Assembly (NCBI GenBank): GCA_910591455.2
Contig: OU342808.1
Location: 2,821,107-2,885,106, forward strand
DNA: 64,000 nucleotides
Origin: Pholis gunnellus
Taxonomy: Eukaryota; Chordata; Actinopteri; Perciformes; Pholidae
Reading direction: 5' to 3'
Shown: piece by piece, positions 1-12,174 of the stretch
Layout: each line of letters begins with the position of its first letter
Position numbering within the stretch: position 1 is the first letter of the stretch
Notes under the pieces: generated by a model
Database searches by the model: none
What the model was told of the DNA's origin: nothing
The model's input: the letters and a program-made list of their open reading frames with translations, nothing else
Translations under genes and position numbers: made by a program

Positions 1-375
1 GGAAAATAGAAGTTTTCAGATTCATTAAATGTTTAGCCGTCTGGGAAGAACGCCTGATGGATGGTGTTTGAGTGCTGCGGGGTGTTCATTGTTGACCGAC
101 GAGACAAAGGAGAAGTTCATTCCCTTAATCAGGAATGGACGGGGCTGGCTATTCAATCTCATCAGTCATTAACCACTCCAACACCTGCTCTCTCTCTCAC
201 TCTGCCTTTCATTCCCCTCCTTTCTTGCTATCTCTTTGTACACAAACACACTCAAAGTCCTGTAATGCAAAAACATCAGAGCTGGGACTCACAGCTAACG
301 CCTTTTCCTTCATTTCACCTCAGGTTGTTATACTGCAAATGGAGTGGATCCGGATACTCAGTAACAACAAGCATG

Positions 376-381
376 CACACA

Positions 382-426
<45 letters not shown>
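376..426. repeat. (AC)n microsatellite
   Basis: About 25 nearly pure AC dinucleotides with one AT interruption near 388. They account for the His/Thr-rich open frames overlapping it. Confidence 0.97.
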
Positions 427-429
<3 letters not shown>

Positions 430-2700
430 TCTGGGAGGAAGAGTGTGGAATAAAGTCAGCATGAAGGCAGGATGAAGAAGCTCCAACATCTCGTACCGTT
501 CTGTTCTCAGATCAGATCAATATTCTCTAAACCACTCACTGTTGTATGTTGCATGTTTTTGATCACCAACACAATTACAAACGGACACGTTTTAGGTGAT
601 GTCGCTGACTCACTGGCGGCCATATTAGATTATGAGTCCCCAGTCTGTGAGTCCTCAGCTTAGGAACACATACAGTAGACGTAATGGAGTTATTTTCATG
701 CGATTCATCATATAAGCAGCAAACATCAATATCTCTTTCAGAAAGTAACAAGTCGGTCTGAAAAAAGCCAAAAACAAGACGTTGCACCGAATGTTAAAGG
801 GTCAGCTCACCAAAATCACTTTGAAGGTTTTGGGTAAAGTGAAGCAGACTTTTTATTTTGTGGTGCTCCTAGCACAAAATATTGCTTGAAAACAGTAACA
901 TATATTTGACAGATATTAATGCTGGGCTTCATTCTCACTCTTCTGTCCTAATGTTTCCTGTATTTGCTCTACAATTCAGTAGTATGTCAAACCTACCACA
1001 AAGAACAAAGGCCTGTGGTTCATTAAATGTTATCTATAGTTACCAAACATCTTGTCAGCATGGACAACCAAGCATGAGAATGCCTTTCTGTATAGTGTGT
1101 TTATGGTCTTAGTGTTGCAAATAGATGATTACAGAGAGCATTAAATAAGACTGTACAACAGACATGATGCTGTGAGTGTCAGGTTTTCAGAGATATTCTG
1201 ACTTGAGAAACAAGAGGCACATGTTCTGTTGCCTCTCTTCCTCTTATCTACACTATCTTCTCTCAAACTTGTGAATGCTTCAGACACTGCAGAATTGTCT
1301 TGTTTCTCCCTTGTTCTGTATAATAAAAGCAGCAGCCATTTGATGCACTATAAGCTAAAGGCTCAAACTCTTACAATGTGCTGAATGTCTGTGAGAGGGT
1401 GTGTGTGACTCCAACGCAGTCACCAGAGAAAATACAAAACCGTGGGATATGTTAAGTGTGGACGTTTCTCAATACATAAATTACTCTTTGTACTGTCACT
1501 TACTGCAAAAACGTCCACATTCAACAAATGCACGGTTTGCAGAATGTTCAATGCCAACATTTCTTCCTGGCGACTGAGCTGGTGACTCCGTTGGGCTTGT
1601 ACTGTAGACAGCCTGACTTGACAAGAATCATGTTGTAGTTGCTGATGTTTGTATTAAAATAAGAATCACGATTCCTGGTCTTTGTTACTGTATCTGCTGT
1701 AATGGTCTAAAATGGGTTCTCTCTGTCGTGGTGTTAGGTAGTGCCGTTTCTTTTGGTGGAAGAAGGCAGACTTTCCAATTTGTGATAATTCACATCTTTC
1801 ATGGTGGTTGCAGTTCATTTTCTGAATAAAAACAAACATATTAATACTGACTTGTTCTTCAAAAGACAACAACAGTACTTGGCAAATAGCAAATCAAATT
1901 GCAGTGAGTCAACAGACATTCAGCCCCACTTGGCTTCACATTGTTACTGTCCGCTGTCATTGCCAAAAGCTTTGGGCACGTGTCCTGTCGTTTTCCTTCA
2001 CTCTGGGCACTTTACATTGTGAGGGTGGGTCCATCCTCACGTAGCAGCATCTTTAGTCAAGGACAATTCAAATACCATTTTAAAACTATTCAGTAGCCTT
2101 AACTTGTAGAATAATGATATATAACAGCAGCAACCAAGGATTTATAAATAATGCAATAATCCAGAATTTCCAAGTTACTAAGTACTACTCAAGACAGACT
2201 TCGTTGCTTCCAGCACATGGGGCTTTGACCCAGGTGACCGCTCACCTACAGCTGTCACACATGGTTGAGTATTCTTCAACAAGAATCGCATGTTCTACAC
2301 TGAGACATTTTTGTAAATGGACATTTGAGTAATAAATTAATTTCCCTTTTGAGAGTTTTGTTCCACCATGAAATGTAATCAGTCCTTCAAATATGAAAAA
2401 TGTATCATAGCATTAAGAAATCATTTTATACATTACAGATGTCACAGTCTCAAGACTAATGTCTATTTGAAGAGATATTAAATGGTGATTACTTTCCAGT
2501 ATTTGTTTCTAAAACGGTGTATTGTTTTAGAATGTAACTGATAATGTGTCTGTGTGAGCCGGACGAGGCTAAACAACAGCCACACTATGACTGATGTGAA
2601 GAAACGTCTGTTTATGAGCTCTGTATCATTTGTGCACACCTGATGAATGTTGTGAAATCATAGCAGACACACAAGTGGAGCTTTACTTCACTGAAATTTA
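427..2700. other. No gene recognised
   Basis: AT-rich non-coding sequence with only short, unsupported open frames. A stretch near 795-850 (TTAAAGGGTCAGCTCACC) resembles the start of a common fish dispersed repeat, but only weakly. Confidence 0.5.
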
Positions 2701-5700
2701 TTGGTTTGATGCTATTACAATAAAATATATTTAAAGAAAAATGTTTTGGTCACTTTCTCTTTTAAGAGAAAAAAACACGTTAAGTTTAAGACGGGACTGT
2801 CAACTCACAGGAAAATAAAAAGTGAACAAAGAGCAAAAACAAAGGCAATATCAAGAGAATCAGCTCCACAACAGTAGCGATTTGACCTCAACATAAAGCG
2901 GAGAACTTTTTTTCCGTTGAAATGTATCTTCATCTTGCAGTAGATAGTCACTTCACAACATAAATATACTGTACAGAGTGATAACGCACAGCTATCTCAA
3001 CTGGGAAACCAAGGTGTGTGTGTGCATGTTGTGCAGGCAGACATTAAGTTAAGGCAGGCGGAGTGATTGTCTACGATACCTTGAAATGGATGAACAAGGA
3101 ATGATTTTAAAAAGGTCCACGGTGAGAAAGTTGAGCTGCACAATATTACAAACATTGCTGTGACTGTGTCTTTGTTTGTCAGTTGGTGGCAGTGAAGATC
3201 CGTTACATTGTCAACATCGCTGAGAGTCATGTACTTTAACATAGGGTGTGCCACTTTTCAAAAATCCACGAGTTCAGTTTGGGGAAAAACATCGGTGTTA
3301 CTTTTCAACATAGTAAGTGCCACAGATACATCACTGACTGCTACAAATACACAGCACAGCGTGGAGGTTTCTGACACTGTGTCTGGGGCCGATAGGGCCT
3401 ACAGTGTGGTTCATTGGTTTTCTGACAAGATATTTTGTTCAAAATATAAAAAATATACAGGAATATGTCAGATATTCTAATCAATGTAGAGTATTACTGA
3501 CCCATGATGTTTACACTCATCAACCTGAGAACAAAAGTCTGTAATAAACACTAACTTCTTTATTTAATTAATTATTTATAGGGGACATAAGTTGGTCAAA
3601 TAATAAAGAAACTCTTAACTCTTAATTTGAAAGAAAGGTCTGTTGTTGTGCTCTTTGACGACTAATTCCGCCTTTTTTTTTAGAAACAATCCAGCTAGCT
3701 ACCAAGCTACACCAATGAGAAATAGTGTCAGAAAAAGAATATATGCCAGGTGTGGATGAGATCGAGGCGACTGTACAGGTTGCTGTTCAGCAACTTAAAA
3801 TCAACACATTTCTCCATAAATGTGCTCCACCTCTCTGACGCTCTGGAAGCTTCTGTGTTGACTAAAAATGATGCCGGCAGGATGGATATGTCTATCGCTA
3901 CTGATTGTTTAGGGCCAACCAAAACAAAATAACTCCCTCTTCCAAAGAAACGTTGGCTAACATTACCATGAACACATGTTGTTTCAGCCATAGAGATAGA
4001 ACAGGAGTAGAACATATTCACATAGTTTATGTGTATGTTGCCATTGCTACCGTCGTAACAAGCTAACTTCCGTATAAACTAAATAGTCAAGTCGCGGACT
4101 CACTCAGGTGAGGTTTTAACTAAAACAGGTACTGGAGTAGTAACGTTACAGAGCGTAGAGAATCTGAGTAAATGAGTACAACTTTCATTTTCAAGCTGAA
4201 CTAAATATTGGTCTAACCACACGTTTAATTTAGGACGCAGACCCTAATTTCTATGTCAATATTCTGCACTTCGTATGAACGCAATTATAAAGGGGGGCTG
4301 GGGGGTAGATGGAACCCTAACAACAAAAAGAATGAACAGCCATCCGCACATCAGCACATGAAAATACAGCGCTAACGGGTAATGTTCATGTTGCTGATCT
4401 GGGTGATGAAGCTGTCGGTACTCGCTCTTGTTTGTATCCAAATGCGCACAAACCTGACATACTCTGTATACAAGCTCATTGTGTAAAATGATCAAACACA
4501 AAGTATTATGTCTTTAACCAGCAGATACACGTTGGATGAACAGACAGGGCAGAATGATGAGGGTCGTGTGCCACAGACAAGGCCCACTGCACAGGAGTAA
4601 CACCCGTGAGCGTGTTTGTTTTAACCACCAGCACAACGCTAACCTGGTCGGTTCACAGTGATACTGTTAAGTGAAAAATCAGTGTACTAAAGAATAGTGA
4701 CTGAGTAAAACTCAGCCAGCTAGTTACAGGGGCAAATACTGTTTAAACACTGGTTTATATTTAAAATGTGCATATTTAAAATCAGTGATGCTGTGAATGA
4801 AACAGACCTGTGTGTTGCTGGTTGAGATGAACAACAACATGAAGCAGGAGGTGTTCAGTGAGCATCCAGTGTTTTTTGGACACAATATCTAGGGCGAAAG
4901 GAAATCAGCTTTCCTCAAGTTCTTGGTGGCATTTGGTCGTTACAAATATTGGGGGGGACAAAATTAGATTTTCATTTACAACTGTCGTCCTGCACCAAAT
5001 ATCATCAACACATGCACTATTTCCAACGGGCTTGAGGCAGAGGCACAGACAGGGTCGGAAAGTCAGAAAGTGTTGGCACATTGATGGTTTTGGTCTTTTC
5101 ATGGGATTTGTTGACAATAAGAAAGAAAAATAACATTGACATTATTTACAGAATGTATAAGTTTGGAAAGTCATTTTCATAATCGAGAGCCTACTAAAAA
5201 CCTACAACTCTACAGCATCTCCAGTCCAACACATATCACTATCAGCACACACTCAGATCATACAGTACAGTGTGTTGAAAGGTGACACAAATGTGAGAGT
5301 GAACATGACTCCTTCATTTTTTTGAGGCACTGACTCATAAACAAATCTAATTTGACAAAGAAACTTGAAACCAAATGTTTGGGATGCATCTTATCCCTCC
5401 TTGTGTCGTCTGTCTGGCTCCTCGGTGGAAACTGAAGGGCAAACACTGACATATGCGTTGTTGTTGCTGTTGTTATTCACACCTTTACTTAAGGAAGGAA
5501 ACATTCTGTCTTTGCCATTCACCTCTCCCGTATCCTTTGCACATTGATGTCTTTTTTCACTCCTCTTTCTTTCAGTTTTTCATCCATAATGCTTCACTGT
5601 GTACAATTTTTCCCCTTTTTTCATTCTCCCCATTTCATTGTCCGTGTCCCTCTTTCTTATCTCTCTTTTTCTCCCTTTCATTGTCTCTCTCTTGGTAAGG

Positions 5701-6705
5701 GTATGATGAATAACTGAACAATAGTAGTTTTTTTCTTAACATGTCTGGCGGCTATATATCAATATATTAACATCTAAATAGATTAAAAGTTTTTTAGATT
5801 GGTGGCAAAAATGAACAAGTGTAGCGACAGTGCTAGTCTAGTCTGACGGGACCACAGTGTGTTGTGTTATCCTGAAGTCTGTCTCCATCTGAAAAAATTC
5901 AATAAAAAATAATCTAGGAACAGTGTTGGTGAACTTGGAATCATAAACTTGCATTTGACATTTGGATCAAAAACGACTCATTTAACACTAAAAATTGTGA
6001 AAAGTGCACATTAGCTCACCCAGCAAGCATTCAATAGATGTTTCCACGCAAATAGTCCCATTCTGTAATGTGACAGTTCAACATCAGCCCACCCAGCACC
6101 AGATTTACAGATTACAATAGAACTCCTGAAGTGGCGTTGGAGACAGTTTTACAGTCTTATCAGAACGATATTTATGGATGGATGTTTCAAAAATTATGCA
6201 GATTGCAGCTATGGACAGATACTTCAACAGTCACAATGTTTTCATGACTGTTCAGCACTGATGCAGTTTGAAGCCTCGTCCTCTGAGTCTAAATGGTTGC
6301 TGGGCAGCTCTGTGGGACGTAGAAATCTTGTCGTGGTGTTGGATTCATGCGATATTGGGTCAAAGAGGATATAATGTAACTCTACAGGCAGATCTAATTT
6401 TCGATTTTTGAAAACAAGGTAGAAAATCCAGTTTATAAAGGTCACATTAATGTAGCTCTGCTTGATATGAAAACATTAACATTCAAAATGTAACTACCTT
6501 GAGTACAGATGGAGCTTTATAATTCCAAACTCTAAAAAACATTTTCTCCTCTCCAACTCAAACAAAAGTCCTCACGAAGACGATCCCATATGAACCTGTC
6601 TATCGCCATTCCATTTTTTTTCATCCCACTCACACTTTCCCTCCCACACACACAGTTTCACCTCGAGAAAAAACACATGACGGGGGCGCCACCTGTGTGT
6701 ATCCC
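2701..6705. other. 3' flank or 3' UTR of nr5a1, no other gene seen
   Basis: No conserved coding segment on either strand. The nr5a1 3' UTR must enter this stretch. The nearest canonical minus-strand poly(A) signals I see are ATTAAA near 4225 and AATAAA at 3559-3564, so the UTR end is undetermined. A 46-base repeat shared with 51790 lies at 5083-5128. Confidence 0.5.
5083..5128 (+). repeat. Dispersed repeat copy (pair with 51790)
   Basis: The block around TGGTTTTGGTCTTTTCATGG recurs nearly identically at 51789-51834, 46.7 kb away. The family was not recognised. Confidence 0.7.
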
Positions 6706-6959
6706 TCAGACGCACGCTCGCTTGGCGTGCAGCATCTCGATGAGCAGGTTGTTGCAGGGCACCTCTCCGCTCAGATGCATGTAGCACAGGTAGTCCTCAG
6801 CCTGCGTGCTGAGGGAGCGGAGCTCCGGCAGCCGCACAACCAGCTGGCTGAACTTCTCCTGGAACTGAGGGTAGGTGGACAGGGTGTACTCCAGCAGAGC
6901 CCCGTTCACCTGCTCCTGGACGCCCTCCACGAATGCCTGGTCCTCAAGCAGCTTCACAT
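6706..6959 (-). CDS. nr5a1: nr5a1 exon 7, LBD end and AF-2
   Basis: The acceptor GTACAG|ATGTG lies at the end of a short (TG)n run. The exon encodes VKLLEDQAFVEGVQEQVN to the AF-2 helix NNLLIEMLHAKR, then ACV and TGA at 6706-6708, two residues beyond the usual HAKRA end. The AEDYLCYMH segment aligns with human AKEYLYHKH: Tyr436 is kept (6790-6792) but the Lys440 position is Met (6778-6780). Confidence 0.95.
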
Positions 6960-9900
6960 CTGTACACACACACACACAGGATCAACAGGGATCATGACTC
7001 AGTGAGGGAAATAGGAATCTGCTGATAAGTGGTCCAACACATTCTCACTCCCAAGACGTCAAATGCTGGTGCTTCAGTGGCCCTATGCTTTAAAATATGA
7101 CGCTGTACGCTAGTGTCAGATTCAGACGTGTTAGGGCTGGCATGTCAAATTACGCTCATCACATGCATACAGTGTCTTTTCAAAACAAACGCAGGTTTAC
7201 TTAGTTCTTAGTTTTTAGGTTTACTTACCTAACGTAAATACTTGGTTAGGTTTAGGAAAAGATCATGGTTTGGGTTAAAACAAGTGTGTTTTTATGTAGA
7301 ATAACTACGTAATTGCCTTTAGTTAGGTACAGAAGTTACATTAAAAAACTACAGTGAAATAAGTCAATGTAATGACTTGGTTTCACAAGGGACACCGACA
7401 GCAGTCTCCTGGGTGAAAGTCCTGTGTTTGATTGGCCCATCCATCCTTGATCCCGCCCACCCTATGTAGACTCTTTATGCTACGTCAGTGTGTCTGACGT
7501 CTGATACTGACGCGAGTAGGTTTACATTGGAGTTAGTTTAAAGTCTGGGGCGTCTCATGAAGAGTGAATTTTGCTCGCGCGAGACGGACTTTTGCTCGCG
7601 GAGTGATATAAAAGCGCTCGTCAAAGTAAAATACACGCGCGCATGGATCTCATTTGCGCTCTCGGATTTTGACAGTGATTTGCCTTCATACTCTTTCTGT
7701 TGCTTCCACCTGAGCCGTGATTATATTGTCTGTGGGTTCGTCCGGCATACAATCCCATATAAAAGGGTAACCCTGGACTTTGAAAGGTTAAAGATTCACA
7801 TGGAATGGAGTTTTTGTGCATTTGAGAATATGTTAAAATATCACAAAAGCTTGACATATTAACAAAGACAATTTATTGAAGGGTGGTGTGGAACCTGCTG
7901 GTTTCTCCTCTACTATTTAGTGTCGAGTAGACGCAGATGTCATTTACGACAACCTTACAAATTTAACAATAAATTGGGATCTTTGATGAGCAGGAAACAC
8001 AGGAACGCATTTTTCTTTAAATATTTGCAAAGCAGTTCCTTTTTGAACATGAACGTTGCTTTCCTTGGAAACAGTAATTTGACAATAGTCTTATCTTGAG
8101 GTTGAGTTAATGTTCTAGGTTTTGTTCCAGAGCTTTCGGGTACATCTCATGGTCATCAGGTAATGGAATGTTATACTCGGGTCACGTTTTAACATGTGAT
8201 TTATCTCTGTCACAACTGAGCAAACGCTAGTTGAGATCAGTTTCTAGAAGGTTCCTGTTATGCTTTGCAGATTCTTTTTACCAAGCTTCAAATCTAGATA
8301 TTTGGATACAAACTAAGGTTTTTGAAGGCTGTTACAGATCATATATTTGTGCTCAAGCTGCTCATAGCCAATATTAAGTGTAACATTTGAAAAGTTTTCT
8401 TTAGAGAAAGTTTGTTGGTATTGTTGTTGTTCGGTTATAGGTTTTATAGCAGAAAGTAGAAATAAAACAGTTCTAATGGTGCATGTAAACCATTCATTTT
8501 TGATATTAACGCTAGCTACTAGAGTTGTTTTGTATGCTGTATCTATACGTTAAGTATGAAATAGAGTGAGTACATGGAGTGTGGGTGGCTGTGTGTATGC
8601 GTGTTTGTGTGAGACAATAGCCAAGCCCTCCGGTGGACCGCCATTCAGCATCAGCTGAGCCCATCTTGGAGAATCCATTCACACAGTAATTAAATGTTTT
8701 GAATCAATGTTCTGAATCATCTTTTCATACTGCTTAAGGGCAATTAAATTACCCCCGACAAACCTGACTCTGAAGATGAGGGAGAGCGAGAGCAAAGAAG
8801 CCGCAGGCAAAGACAGCAAATACTCTCTGTCTATGACAAGTGCTCTCCCCATTCAAAAGCTCTTTGTTCCCCGCTTGCCAGCGCTAAACAGCAAACACTT
8901 CTGAGAATCTGGGCAAGCTACATCTATGCTCTCTCCATCTGCACAAGCCGCCACATGAATGTCGGTCCTGCCATCGAATGATAGACCATCCATTACGCCT
9001 CGTTTGAATGCCATTAGTGGACAATGGTGGAGGAGGATGTCTTTGTTAATATTGGCTTTTGTCAACCCTCGAAATTTAATTAAGTGAATTTATTGGAGGG
9101 AAAAAGGCCACTTTGGAAAATGCTTGTAACCTTACAGATAAATAGGTATTGCAGATAATCTGCAATTGTGACTCTTTTTTTTCATTAAAATGTCAGTGTT
9201 GCTATTCAAATTCCGCCGAAGCACAGCATCAGTATGACCCCGCAGCCCAACCAAGTTGATTGATTTTTACATCAAAACACACCATTCTTCTGAAAACACA
9301 CAATCTACACATGTACGCTCAGGCCTACACTCAAGAACACATTCATTTGTAGATAGGTCAATCAAAGATCAATTACTCTGACTAATGCTAATGTTTAAAG
9401 GAAGAGGCTCTATACGAATAGAGTTTTTCCTGTTTTAGCTGTTTTAGCCCGACAAACAATTTGGGCCTCATGCATCAACATTCTCTTAAATTCCTCTCAT
9501 ATTTTCTCTTCATTTTCTGTAGAGAGAGACGTCATCTCCAAATGCACCAAATGTTCTTAACCATCCAAATCTGCTCTTACCAGGGGTGCTGAGTGAAGAA
9601 CCCCCTTGATCATGAATGGTGGGCATGTGGTGGCTGTATGTGTTTAGATTACACCCCCCGAAACATTATATAAGGGTAGGTGTTGTGCTATGTGCAAACA
9701 CTCTGGCACATGCCCACAATTTGGATAGATGTGACCAAAAACAGGCTGTAAGAAGAAGAGTTTCAGCAGTAGTGGTATAAACTGCTGTTAAATATATTTA
9801 CACAAAGTCAACATGTGATTTTCAGTACTGGCTTTACAGGAAAATCAAAAAGCATTGAAGAGCAGAATGTTAGCTGTTCAGAATCATCCAAGGGTTTTGA

Positions 9901-12136
9901 TAATTGGATCAATGGACCAATACTATTTAAAAATCGAATTAACATAACATATAATAATCTAAATGTTATTGTGTTATATTAATGTATTGTTTTAGGTTCC
10001 TCAGATTAAAAACCTGCTTCCTTGCGTTGGACAAACATGGATTGTGAAAACAAGATGTTTTTTTCCTATCTTGGTAAGAGTTCTCTCGACTCATATTTTT
10101 CTCTGTATGAGAAGAGCAAAAATAAGAAAACATTGGTGAATCCCAGAAATCAATGGGTACTAACAAAATAAGAACACATTGTGGATGCGAACACAAATTT
10201 GTTCTGATCTCCGTTTTTTGCATGAGACCCAATGATCCAGATGTTAGCTATGAAGACAGCATCTCTTCTCAAAATATAATCTCTGTCAGATGATGATCAC
10301 TGGCCTGGTTTCATTATTCATTATTGTTCCTCTTATGTAATACTTCATCTCCAGCCACACCATATTCACATTCATCACAGCGACGCGGCACAAACATGAG
10401 GCTGACTCACTGGGGTTGAAGAGGAGAAGGAATTTCAGACAGGCGATCTCTCTGCGGTCCAACTGCAGCGCCCGCAGCCTCGCCGCCAGCTCCTGCCCTC
10501 TCTGGACCAGACTGGACAGAGTTGCCTCAGCTTGGGACAGGATGAACGACAGCTCCACCTGAACACACAGGCTCCTGGTTATTTTCCAAGTCCTTTGTAT
10601 ACATCAGACGTAGGTCAGTTTTCTCTCCTTCAGTTATATCATTTGAGAAATGAAGTCGATTACTCAATATGATTTGTAGTAGCAGTGGTTGTAGTGTAGA
10701 CGATGCAGTGTGTTAAGGTATGTGGTTACATGGTGACTTAAGTCATGTATGTGCTTTTTTAAAATGAAGGCTGCTTCAAACTTAAAAATCATCTCGTAAT
10801 CTTCCCGCCTATATATTCCAATGTCAACTAGGTATACAAGTATACCGTATACGAGTGTGAAGCCTTTCATCGCCACCTATACTGTGCAGTGTATGGGTTA
10901 AACAGTTCATATTAATTCATAATTATTTTATTAAGCTGGAGACATCTTCATGGAGCCAAAGAGCTGGTAAAATGGTTGGAATGAGACAATGATTTAATAC
11001 TATAATGTGAGTCTTGATGTAATGTTAGAGAGGCAAGTAAAAATGACATTTTGCTGATGACCTAACGAACACATTGAGGACAACATTATGAACTGATGTG
11101 CTGCTTTATTACAACACGAGGGCATGTCTGGAAAATGATTCAGTTTTCATCAGAAACAAATGTTGGCGCTGTACACTTCTACAAACCACGGGATCCATTG
11201 ACTGTGGAGGACAAACAACCTTTCATGAAAATGTGTAACAATTGTGTGAAACGATTGGTTATGTTTAGGCAACAAAACTACACGGTGAAGGTAAGAAACA
11301 AGATCATGGTTTGTGTTTCACAACAACAGACGGAACAACAGACGGAACAACAGACGGAACAACGTGACGTTTTTCACCCATCCAGCACACCGTCCAGCTG
11401 CCCGGGCTGAGGGGAGAATGCAGGGTCACTCCAGCCGTGCTTATGAGAATGAGGTTGTGTTGCAAAATCAAATCCACCACTTTCACATGTCTTTCAGGTT
11501 TGAAGTATCGGATGGGTCATATTGATGTCAAATGACATGTCATTCACTGTCAGTCCACCTTTTATATAATAGAGTCTTCTCACGAGCCACAACAAATAGA
11601 AAGAATTCAATTGATTTTGTGCTCATATGAATGCAAATCAATTCTTGGTTTTAATTTTCATCTGTTTCAGAGGCTGAAAGATCACACATATCTGAAGGAA
11701 ACATTACACCGTATGGCACGTAAATGAGCAAATTAAAAAATATTTACAATTTGTGTGCAAAGTATGGACGAGTGGCTTCAGTATAAAGATATCAGGCTTT
11801 GCTGTCGACCCTGAAGCCTACAAATGACCGTACATTGAAAAATAAACAAAAAAGATCCGTAAGTCCTTAATTCAACTGGTTTTACAGCTGGTCCATTTGA
11901 CAAATGAAGCTAATATTTGGGCTTTAACTATATTTTGAATGAAGTGCAGTGCAAATGAATGCAGCGGACAGTTCATTGTGCTGATGGGAAGTTGTGTGTG
12001 AGGGAGTCGTTACCTCCTGGCCGGTCACCAGCAGGATACTGTCTTCCTGTCCATGTTGCACTTGTCTGAAGATGTGATCCAGGACCAGAAGTTCAGACCA
12101 GCAGTTATGGAGCAGCTTCATTTGATCTCCCACCTC

Positions 12137-12174
<38 letters not shown>

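Noticed and set aside
61..464. Overlapping frames of 109-130 codons
   Set aside because: Their length comes from the (AC)n microsatellite; no family motif.
11313..11410. RRNNRRNNRRNN / QTEQQTEQ coding repeat
   Set aside because: Three copies of a 12-base tandem within a dispersed repeat, open in several frames by chance.
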